From: JBDSKH01 sp050245915
GTDB lineage: Bacteria > Actinomycetota > Actinomycetes > Actinomycetales > Microbacteriaceae
Direction of reading: 5' to 3'
DNA: 55,867 nt
Assembly: GCA_050245915.1 (NCBI GenBank)
Contig: JBFWWZ010000015.1
Location: 1-55,867 of the forward strand
Position numbers and translations under genes: made by a program. Under the pieces are notes generated by a model. That model was not told the DNA's origin and made no database searches. It saw only the letters and a program-made list of their open reading frames with translations. This document shows positions 47,973 through 54,513 of the stretch, piece by piece (within the stretch, counting starts at the first letter, position 1; every line of letters starts with the position of its first letter).

Positions 47973-48851
47973 ATGATCTCCATCGGCATGAGCACCTCGT
48001 GCGCGTTCCCCCTCGGTCTCGAAGCCGGTTTCCGTCTCGGGCGCAACGCGGGATACGACGGCATCGAGGTCATGGTGACCAGCGACTCGGCGACCCAGAA
48101 CGCGGCCTCCCTGCTGGCGCTGAGCGACAGGTACGAGATGCCGATCATGGCGATCCACGCGCCGGTGCTGCTGCTGACCACCAACGTGTGGGGGCGCGAC
48201 CCGGGCGTGAAGCTGCTGCGTTCGGCCGAGCTCGCGGCGGAGGTCGGCGCCCGGTCCGTGGTGGTGCACCCGCCGTTCCGCTGGCAGGCCAGCTACGCCA
48301 CCGACTTCGAGCGCCTCGTGCGCGAGGTGGGGGCGAAGACGGGCGTCGAGATCTGCGTGGAGAACATGTTCCCGTGGAAGATCGCGGGCAAGCAGCTGAA
48401 GGCGTACGCCCCCAGCCCCGACCCGCTCGACCTCGACGTCGACCGCATGACGCTCGACTTCTCGCACGCCTCGCTGTCCGGTCGCGACTCTCTCGAGATG
48501 GCGATGGCGATGGGCGACAAGCTGCGCCACATCCACCTCTGCGACGGCACCAGGTCGGCCGACGAAGGCAACATGTTCGACGAGCACCTCGCCCCCGGCC
48601 GCGGCACCCAGCCGGTCGCCGAGACCCTGCAGTACCTGGCGAACAGTGGATGGGATGGCCAGATCGTCGCGGAGGTCGTCACCCACAAGGTGCGCGACAC
48701 CCGCAAGAAGATGGCGCTGCTCGTCGAGACCGTCGCTTTCGCGCGCGAGCACCTGTCGCAGGACCACGCGGTGCGCGAGCCGCTGCCGGTTCCGGCCGGC
48801 GCCACCGGCCGCGACGCACGCCGGGCACGCCGCGAAGAGCGCCGCGCCTAA
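47973..48851 (+). CDS. Sugar phosphate isomerase/epimerase-like TIM-barrel protein
   Basis: The 292-residue protein has the AP-endonuclease-2/xylose-isomerase-like barrel: GRNAGYDGIEVMV, IMAIHAPVLLLTTNVWG, VVVHPPFRWQ, ICVENMFPW, LDFSHASLSG, HIHLCDGT and APGRGTQPV place conserved His, Glu and Asp metal ligands. Substrate unknown. The ATG 47973 fits TAGGTT seven bases upstream; the earlier start in the frame lies before the promoter. The basic C-terminus (DARRARREERRA) is not part of the barrel. Confidence 0.87.
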   Translation: MISIGMSTSCAFPLGLEAGFRLGRNAGYDGIEVMVTSDSATQNAASLLALSDRYEMPIMAIHAPVLLLTTNVWGRDPGVKLLRSAELAAEVGARSVVVHPPFRWQASYATDFERLVREVGAKTGVEICVENMFPWKIAGKQLKAYAPSPDPLDLDVDRMTLDFSHASLSGRDSLEMAMAMGDKLRHIHLCDGTRSADEGNMFDEHLAPGRGTQPVAETLQYLANSGWDGQIVAEVVTHKVRDTRKKMALLVETVAFAREHLSQDHAVREPLPVPAGATGRDARRARREERRA

Positions 48852-48891
48852 GAGCCGCCTGGGAGCCTCGCCTGCGCCAGCCGTGCCGCGG

Positions 48892-48897
48892 TAGCGT
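48892..48897 (+). promoter_or_regulatory. -10 of the small membrane-protein pair
   Basis: TAGCGT lies six bases before the ATG at 48904. Confidence 0.45.
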
Positions 48898-48903
48898 GAG
48901 GGA

Positions 48904-49089
48904 ATGCGCAAGTACCTCTTCAGCATCCCGGTGCTCAGTGCTGTGTTCTCCTTCATCGGGCTTGCGAAGACGACCGCGACCGGTCCGCGGGACTGGCGCC
49001 TCATCCTGATGTGGGTCAGCGCACTCGCCGCCCTCGGCATCGCCGTCGGCACCGTCATCGAGAAGAACAAGGAAGCAGAGGACTACTGA
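48904..49089 (+). CDS. Small membrane protein of unknown function
   Basis: The 61-residue protein has two transmembrane helices (LFSIPVLSAVFSFIGLA and LILMWVSALAALGIAVGTVI) with a short TTATGPRDWR loop. The stop overlaps the start of the next gene (TGATG), so the two are coupled. No known family is recognised. Confidence 0.75.
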   Translation: MRKYLFSIPVLSAVFSFIGLAKTTATGPRDWRLILMWVSALAALGIAVGTVIEKNKEAEDY

Positions 49090-49385
49090 TGTGGGGTTGG
49101 GGACCGGGCAACTGGAACTTCTTCGAGATCTGGGGCATGGTCGCCTCGTGGGTGGCGGGATTCTTCCTGTTCCTGATCTGGCTCGCGGTGATCGTGCTGT
49201 TCGTGCGGTTCCTGCTGATCGGCACTCGCGCCGCGAAGCTGTACCTGCGTAACCACGGCGCGCACGACGGCGTGCTGCCGAACCGGCCCGCGGCGTCGGC
49301 TGCTGCGGCCCCTGCTGCCGCCGCGCCGACCACCGCGACGAAGCCCGCCCCGCGCGCGCCGAAGCCGCCCAAGCCGTCGGTCTGA
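49089..49385 (+). CDS. Small membrane protein with Ala/Pro-rich tail
   Basis: The 98-residue protein starts MWGWGPGNWNFFEIWGMVAS. One long transmembrane segment (about residues 18-45, FFLFLIWLAVIVLFVRFLLI) leads to a cytoplasmic tail of Ala, Pro and Lys. The tryptophan-rich start may lie at the membrane surface. Function unknown; it converges with the FadR-type regulator gene with one base between. Confidence 0.75.
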   Translation: MWGWGPGNWNFFEIWGMVASWVAGFFLFLIWLAVIVLFVRFLLIGTRAAKLYLRNHGAHDGVLPNRPAASAAAAPAAAAPTTATKPAPRAPKPPKPSV

Positions 49386-49386
49386 G

Positions 49387-50091
49387 CTACCCCAGGAACC
49401 CGCGCAGCAGGGTCGCCGACCCCTCGAGGTGCTCCCGCACCGCCTCGGCCGCGCCGTCTTCGTTGCCCGACAGGATCGCCAGCACGATCGCCTCGTGCTG
49501 ACGGTTGGAGTGCTCGATGTTGCGCGGCAGCAGCGGGAAGCTGTCGAGCAGCTCGTTGATCCGGCTGCGGTTGTCAGCCATCGCGGTCACCAGCGACGGC
49601 ACTCCCGCCATCTCGGCGAACGTGAGGTGCAGGCGCGAGTCGAGCCGGCGGTAATCGGCAGTGGATGCCGCACCCACCTCCCCGAGGCGGGTCCAGAGGG
49701 TGGCGCGGGCTTCGCCGTCGAGGGTGCGCCGCGCCGCCGCGCGGGCGGCCCCCGTCTCCAGGATCTCGCGCAGCCCGAGCAGATCGTCGAGCTCGTCGGC
49801 CGTCACCGGCACGAGCGGGGCGACCGGGGGGTCCGGCAGTGGGTCGCTGACGAACGTTCCGCCGTAGCGGCCGCGTCGCGAACTCAGGTAGCCGGTGTCG
49901 CTGAGCTCGCGGATCGCCTCCCGCACGGTGTCGCGGCTGACCGAGAACCGCATCGCGAGCTCCCGCTCGCTCGGCAGCGTCTCCCCCGGCCCGACGACGC
50001 CGAGGCGGATGGTCTGCATCAGACGCGCGACCGTGTCTTCGAGCGAGTTGCCCGAACGCACCGGCCGGAAGACCGCGTCGTCGATCGTCAT
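49387..50091 (-). CDS. GntR-family transcriptional regulator (FadR/FCD type)
   Basis: The 234-residue protein has a winged-helix N-terminus (GETLPSERELAMRFSVSRDTVREAI, written in part as LPSERELAMRFSVSRDTVRE) and a helical FCD ligand-binding domain from about 85 (LREILETGAARAAAR, LHLTFAEMAGVPSLV, HEAIVLAILSGNEDGA). The Asp/His metal-site pattern is partial. It is the last gene of the operon that starts with the glutamine-synthetase-like gene, so it is the likely controller; its candidate site is the palindrome at 54391-54410. Confidence 0.92.
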   Translation of the reverse strand: MTIDDAVFRPVRSGNSLEDTVARLMQTIRLGVVGPGETLPSERELAMRFSVSRDTVREAIRELSDTGYLSSRRGRYGGTFVSDPLPDPPVAPLVPVTADELDDLLGLREILETGAARAAARRTLDGEARATLWTRLGEVGAASTADYRRLDSRLHLTFAEMAGVPSLVTAMADNRSRINELLDSFPLLPRNIEHSNRQHEAIVLAILSGNEDGAAEAVREHLEGSATLLRGFLG

Positions 50092-50122
50092 GGTTTCGAT
50101 ACGCGCTTCGCGCTACTCAACC
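50092..50122. repeat. REP-like palindrome at the end of the SDR gene
   Basis: The outer arms GGTT and AACC surround TCGATACGCGCTTCGCGCTA, with an inner GCGC-TTC-GCGC hairpin. Sequences of this type are common extragenic palindromes in Microbacteriaceae. Its right arm encodes the last codons and stop of the SDR protein (Leu-Val-Glu-stop). Confidence 0.6.
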
Positions 50123-50892
50123 AGCGGGGTCACGTACGCGGCGCTGATGCCCCCGTCGACGAGGAACGTCGATGCGGTGATGAACGAGGCGTCGTCGCTG
50201 GCGAGGAACGCGACCGCGGCCGCCAGCTCCTCCGGCTCCGCGAAACGACCGACCGGCACATGTACGAGCCGGCGCTGCGCGCGCTCCGGATCTTTCGCGA
50301 ACAACTCCTTCAGCAGCGGGGTGTTCACCGGTCCCGGGCAGAGGGCGTTCACGCGGATCCCCTGCCGGGCGAACTGCACCCCGAGTTCCCGCGTCATCGC
50401 TAGCACGCCGCCCTTCGACGCGGTGTACGAGATCTGGGAGGTCGCCGAGCCCAGCACGGCGACGAACGACGCGGTGTTGATGATCGAGCCCGTGCCCGCC
50501 GGCACCATGTGGCGCAGCGCCGCACGCGAGCAGAGGTACACGCTCGTCAGGTTCACCTTCTGCACGCGGTCCCAGGCGTCGAGCTCGGTGGTCTCGATGG
50601 AGTCGTCGTCGGGCGGCGAGATGCCGGCGTTGTTGAACGCGATGTCGACGGAGCCGTAGGTGGCGGCCGCCTGATCGAACAGGTTGTCGACCTGCTCTTT
50701 GTCGGTGACGTCGACCTCGACGAACAGGCCGTCGAGCTCCGCCGCCTTCTCGGCGCCGGGCGAGCCCGCGAGGTCGCCGATGACGATCCGGGCGCCCTCC
50801 GCGTGCATGCGTTTCGCGGTGGCGAGCCCGATGCCGCTGGCACCGCCGGTGATGACGGCGACCTTGCCGGCGAGACGTTGTGTGAGGTCCAT
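50113..50892 (-). CDS. Short-chain dehydrogenase/reductase
   Basis: The 259-residue protein is a classical SDR: VAVITGGASGIGLATAKRM binds NAD(P), FNNAGISPPDDD follows, the catalytic Ser lies in SIINTASFVAVLG and the YxxxK is YTASKGG (Tyr-Thr-Ala-Ser-Lys). ATG 50892 (MDLTQRLAGK) is chosen. It sits between the aldehyde dehydrogenase and regulator genes. In the proposed gamma-glutamyl-ethanolamide route it would oxidise the alcohol to the aldehyde used by its neighbour; this is inference. Confidence 0.92.
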   Translation of the reverse strand: MDLTQRLAGKVAVITGGASGIGLATAKRMHAEGARIVIGDLAGSPGAEKAAELDGLFVEVDVTDKEQVDNLFDQAAATYGSVDIAFNNAGISPPDDDSIETTELDAWDRVQKVNLTSVYLCSRAALRHMVPAGTGSIINTASFVAVLGSATSQISYTASKGGVLAMTRELGVQFARQGIRVNALCPGPVNTPLLKELFAKDPERAQRRLVHVPVGRFAEPEELAAAVAFLASDDASFITASTFLVDGGISAAYVTPLVE

Positions 50893-50899
50893 GGGGTTC

Positions 50900-52258
50900 C
50901 TAACTGGCGAAGAAGACGTTCTTGGTGTCGGTGAAATGGAAGGGCGCGTCCGGGCCGAGTTCACGGCCGAGGCCGCTCTGCTTCATGCCGCCGAACGGGG
51001 TCGTGTACCGCACACTGGAGTGCGAGTTGACGCTGAGGTTGCCGGACTGCACACCGCGCGCCACGCGGATCGCGCGACCGAGGTCGTTGGTCCAGATGGA
51101 GCCCGAGAGCCCGTAGATCGAGTCGTTGGCGAGCGCGATCGCGTCGGCCTCGTCGTCGAACGGCAGCACGCTGACCACCGGTCCGAAGATCTCCTCCGTC
51201 GCGACGCGGTCGGTGCGGGATGCCGGCAGCAGCACGGTCGGCGCCATCCAGAACCCGGGACCCTCCGGCGCCGATCCGGTGAACGCGACGTTCGCGCCTT
51301 CGAGGAACCCCTGCACCGACTCGCGGTGCGACTTCGACACCAGGGGCCCCATCTCGGTGGCTTCGTCGGAGGGCTGCCCCACCTTGAACGCCTTGACGGC
51401 CGGCTCCAGCAGCTCCAGGAACCGGTCGAGCACCGACCGCTCCACCAGGATGCGGCTGCGGGCACAGCAGTCCTGGCCGGCATTGTCGAACACCGACCCC
51501 GGCGCCGTCGCGGCCGCCCGTTCCAGGTCCGAGTCGGCGAACACCACGTTCGCGCTCTTCCCGCCGAGCTCCAGGGTGACCGGCTTGACCAGCGCGGCGG
51601 CACCGGCGGCGACCTGCTTGCCGACCTCGGTGGAGCCGGTGAACACGATCTTGTGCACCTGCGGGTGGGTGACGAACCGCTCGCCCACGACCGATCCGCG
51701 CCCCGGCAGCACCTGGAACAGGCCTTCCGGCAACCCCGATTCGAGCCCCAGCTCCCCGATCCGGATCGCCGTCAGCGGCGTCCAGTCGGCCGGCTTCAGC
51801 AGCACCGCGTTGCCTGCGGCGAGCGCCGGCGCGAACCCCCACGAGGCGATCGTCATCGGGAAGTTCCACGGCACGATGACGCCGATCACGCCGAGCGGCT
51901 CGTGGAAGGTGACATCGATGCCGCCGGCGACCGGGATCTGCTGCCCGATCATCCGCTCGGGTGCCCCGGCGTAGTAGTTGAGCACGTCGCGGACGTGCCC
52001 GGCCTCCCAGCGGGCGGAGCCGATCGGGTGGCCGGAGTTGCGCACCTCGAGCTGCGCCAGCTCCTCCACGTGCGCGTCGACGACGGCGGCGAAGCGCCGG
52101 AGCGCGGCGGCGCGGTCGGCGGGTGCGAGGGCGACCCACGACCGCTGCGCGCCGACCGCACGGGCGACCGCCTCATCCACCTGCTCGAGGGAGGTGTGCG
52201 TCACCTCCTGCAGCACCGTCTCGTCGGACGGGTTGATCAGAACGGTGGTCGAGCTCAT
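50900..52258 (-). CDS. NAD(P)-dependent aldehyde dehydrogenase
   Basis: The 452-residue ALDH has the conserved GVIVPWNFPMTIASWGFAPA, FTGSTEVGKQVAAGA, general-base Glu in VTLELGGKSANVV and nucleophile Cys in FDNAGQDCCARSR, then EEIFGPVVSVLPF. It is slightly shorter at the N-terminus than typical 475-500-residue members. It overlaps the amidotransferase gene by four bases (ATGA). The likely role is oxidation of a gamma-glutamylated aldehyde, as in PuuC. Confidence 0.93.
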   Translation of the reverse strand: MSSTTVLINPSDETVLQEVTHTSLEQVDEAVARAVGAQRSWVALAPADRAAALRRFAAVVDAHVEELAQLEVRNSGHPIGSARWEAGHVRDVLNYYAGAPERMIGQQIPVAGGIDVTFHEPLGVIGVIVPWNFPMTIASWGFAPALAAGNAVLLKPADWTPLTAIRIGELGLESGLPEGLFQVLPGRGSVVGERFVTHPQVHKIVFTGSTEVGKQVAAGAAALVKPVTLELGGKSANVVFADSDLERAAATAPGSVFDNAGQDCCARSRILVERSVLDRFLELLEPAVKAFKVGQPSDEATEMGPLVSKSHRESVQGFLEGANVAFTGSAPEGPGFWMAPTVLLPASRTDRVATEEIFGPVVSVLPFDDEADAIALANDSIYGLSGSIWTNDLGRAIRVARGVQSGNLSVNSHSSVRYTTPFGGMKQSGLGRELGPDAPFHFTDTKNVFFAS

Positions 52259-52989
52259 GCGTGGGCCTTCCGGTGCTCACGGGCGGCGTCGACGAGGCCG
52301 GCGAACAGGCGCGCGTCCTCGGCCGCGTCCTCCTCCGGATGCCACTGCACGGCGACACCGAACGGCACGCTTTCCAGCTCGACCGCCTGGATGGTGCCGT
52401 CGTCGGAACGCGCGGTGACCCGCAGTCCGGCGCCCACGGCATCCACTGCCTGGTGGTGGTAACTCTTCACCGGCAGCGTCTCGCCGACGAGCGCGCCGAC
52501 GGTGGAGTCGGCGTCGATCTCGACCTCGTTCACGGTGAAGACGCCGTTGCCCGCGTTGTACCGCGTGCTGCCGACGACGTCGGGAAGATGCTGCACCAGC
52601 GAGCCGCCGCGGTTGACGTTCAGCACCTGCATGCCCCGGCAGATCCCGAGGAAGGGCAGCTCGCGCTCGATGGCGCGGGTGAGCAGTGCGTCCTCCCAGT
52701 CGTCGCGGTACGGGGTCGGGGCGTCGGTCTCCGGGTGGCGCTCCTGCCCGTAGCGCTCGGGCTGCACATCGCGGCCGCCCGTGACGATGAGCCCGTCGAT
52801 CCGGTCGAGCACCGCATCGACCGCGTCCTCGTCGGCCGGCTGCGGCGGCAGCAGCACCGCGATGCCCCCGGCGGCCGTGACCGCATCCAGGTACACCGCA
52901 GGCAGGAAGGACGCCTCGACATCCCACACGCCCGTCTGCGCCTGCTGCCGGTACGACGTCAACCCGATGATCGGCTTAGAAGCGTTCAA
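52255..52989 (-). CDS. Gamma-glutamyl-amide hydrolase (PuuD-like, class I amidotransferase fold)
   Basis: The 244-residue hydrolase splits gamma-glutamyl amides to glutamate and an amino acid. The catalytic triad is visible: Cys117 in FLGICRGMQVLNV, and His217 and Glu219 in AVQWHPEED. IVTGGRDVQPERYGQE and VNSYHHQAV-like KSYHHQAVD support the PuuD/peptidase C26 family. It overlaps the end of the ligase gene by 14 bases. Confidence 0.92.
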   Translation of the reverse strand: MNASKPIIGLTSYRQQAQTGVWDVEASFLPAVYLDAVTAAGGIAVLLPPQPADEDAVDAVLDRIDGLIVTGGRDVQPERYGQERHPETDAPTPYRDDWEDALLTRAIERELPFLGICRGMQVLNVNRGGSLVQHLPDVVGSTRYNAGNGVFTVNEVEIDADSTVGALVGETLPVKSYHHQAVDAVGAGLRVTARSDDGTIQAVELESVPFGVAVQWHPEEDAAEDARLFAGLVDAAREHRKAHA

Positions 52990-54340
52990 AGCCCCGCACT
53001 CTCTCCCAGTCGGTGACGGCCGCGTCGTAGGCCGCCAGCTCGACGCGCGCGTTGTTCAGGTAGTGCGCCACGACATCCTCACCGAATGCGCTCTTCGCCA
53101 CCTGGGAGCCGGCGAACAACTCCATCGCCTGGCGCAGCGTCGACGGCACACGCGGCTTGTCGCTGGTGTAGCCGTTGCCGGTGAGCATCGGCTCCAGCTC
53201 CAGTTCGTTCTCGATGCCGTGCAGCCCGCCCGCGATGATCGCCGCGACCGCCAGATACGGGTTGACGTCGCCGCCGGGGACCCGGTTCTCGACGCGCAGC
53301 GACGGGCCGTGCCCGACGACGCGCAGCGCGCAGGTGCGGTTGTCGAGGCCCCAGGCGACGGCGGTCGGCGCGAAGCTGCCTTCGACGTAGCGCTTGTACG
53401 AGTTGATGTTCGGCGCGAAGAACAAGGTCAGCTCGCGCATCGTGGCAAGGAGGCCCGCCGTCCAGTGCTCCATGAGCTTGGAGAACCCGTACTCGCCGTC
53501 GCCCGCCATGACGGCCTCGCCTTTCAGCGAGCGCACCGACAGGTGGATGTGGCAGCTGTTGCCTTCGCGCTCGTTGAACTTCGCCATGAAGGTCAGCGAC
53601 TTGCCGTGCTGGTCGGCGATCTCTTTCGCGCCGTTCTTGTAGATCGTGTGGTTGTCGCAGGTGGCGAGCGCGTCGGCGTACTTGAACGCGATCTCCTGCT
53701 GGCCGAGGTTGCACTCGCCCTTGACGCCCTCGCAGTACATGCCGGCGCCCTCCATGCCGAGCCGGATGTCGCGCAGCAGCGGCTCCATGCGGGTGGATGC
53801 CAGCACGGCGTAGTCGATGTTGTAGTCGCTGGCGGGGGTCAGCCCCGTGTATCCCTTCGCCCACGCCTCGCGGAAACTGTCGTCGAAGACGATGAACTCG
53901 AGCTCTGTGCCGACGAATGCGGTCAGGCCCGCTTTCTCGAGCCGGGCGAGCTGGGTGCGCAGCACCTCGCGCGGGCTCTGCACGAGCGGCTCGTCCTTCG
54001 TGGATGTCAGGTCGGCCATCAGCATCGCCGTCCCGGGAAGCCACGGGATGAGGCGCAGACTGTCGAAGTCGGGCTTCAGCACCATGTCGCCGTACCCAGT
54101 CTCCCAGCTGGAGAGCGTGTAGCCGCCGACGGTGTTCATCTCGACGTCGACGGCGATCAGGTAGTTGCAGGCCTCGGCGCCGTGAGCCGCCACCTCATCC
54201 TGGAACAGCCGGGCCGACACCCGTTTGCCGACCAGCCGGCCCTGCATGTCGGGGAACGCGAGCAGCACCGTGTCGATCTCGCGTTTGTCGATGAGCGTGT
54301 TCAGCTCGTCGAGAGTGAGGTTGCCGGAACGCACGCCCAT
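52976..54340 (-). CDS. Glutamine-synthetase-like gamma-glutamyl-amine ligase
   Basis: The 454-residue enzyme belongs to the glutamine synthetase fold (GlnA3/GlnA4/PuuA-like). FPDMQGRLVGKRVSARLF, the metal-site VGTELEFIVF, GECNLGQQEIAFKYADAL, MAKFNEREGNSCHIHLSV and NRVPGGDVNPYLAVAAIIAGG are the catalytic blocks. It lacks the adenylylation-site motif of true GlnA. Members attach glutamate to ethanolamine or polyamines with ATP. AGGGAG precedes the ATG. It heads the five-gene operon. Confidence 0.92.
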   Translation of the reverse strand: MGVRSGNLTLDELNTLIDKREIDTVLLAFPDMQGRLVGKRVSARLFQDEVAAHGAEACNYLIAVDVEMNTVGGYTLSSWETGYGDMVLKPDFDSLRLIPWLPGTAMLMADLTSTKDEPLVQSPREVLRTQLARLEKAGLTAFVGTELEFIVFDDSFREAWAKGYTGLTPASDYNIDYAVLASTRMEPLLRDIRLGMEGAGMYCEGVKGECNLGQQEIAFKYADALATCDNHTIYKNGAKEIADQHGKSLTFMAKFNEREGNSCHIHLSVRSLKGEAVMAGDGEYGFSKLMEHWTAGLLATMRELTLFFAPNINSYKRYVEGSFAPTAVAWGLDNRTCALRVVGHGPSLRVENRVPGGDVNPYLAVAAIIAGGLHGIENELELEPMLTGNGYTSDKPRVPSTLRQAMELFAGSQVAKSAFGEDVVAHYLNNARVELAAYDAAVTDWERVRGFERF

Positions 54341-54390
54341 GTGGTCTCCCTACCTTTACGCGCGCCGCGCGCTCGTCTCGTGCACAGCAT

Positions 54391-54410
54391 ATGTAACAGG
54401 TCGTTTACAT
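54391..54410. promoter_or_regulatory. Candidate operator: 20-bp palindrome between divergent transcripts
   Basis: ATGTAA-N8-TTACAT has perfect six-base half sites in the 173-base gap between the ligase gene and the permease gene. Half sites of this kind suit a dimeric GntR/FCD regulator, one of which ends the operon. A second inverted pair, CTACCTTT (54350-54357) and AAAGGTAG (54413-54420), flanks it. The rest of the gap holds ribosome-binding sites (AGGGAG for the ligase, GAAAGGA for the permease) and no gene. Confidence 0.6.
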
Positions 54411-54513
54411 CCAAAGGTAGACACGAAGTACCAATAGCCGCCATTCTCTCTTTCAAGCGTGGACACCGTCGTTCCTGGCTGGTGTTCCACCCTCCCCCTG
54501 TGAAAGGACTGGA

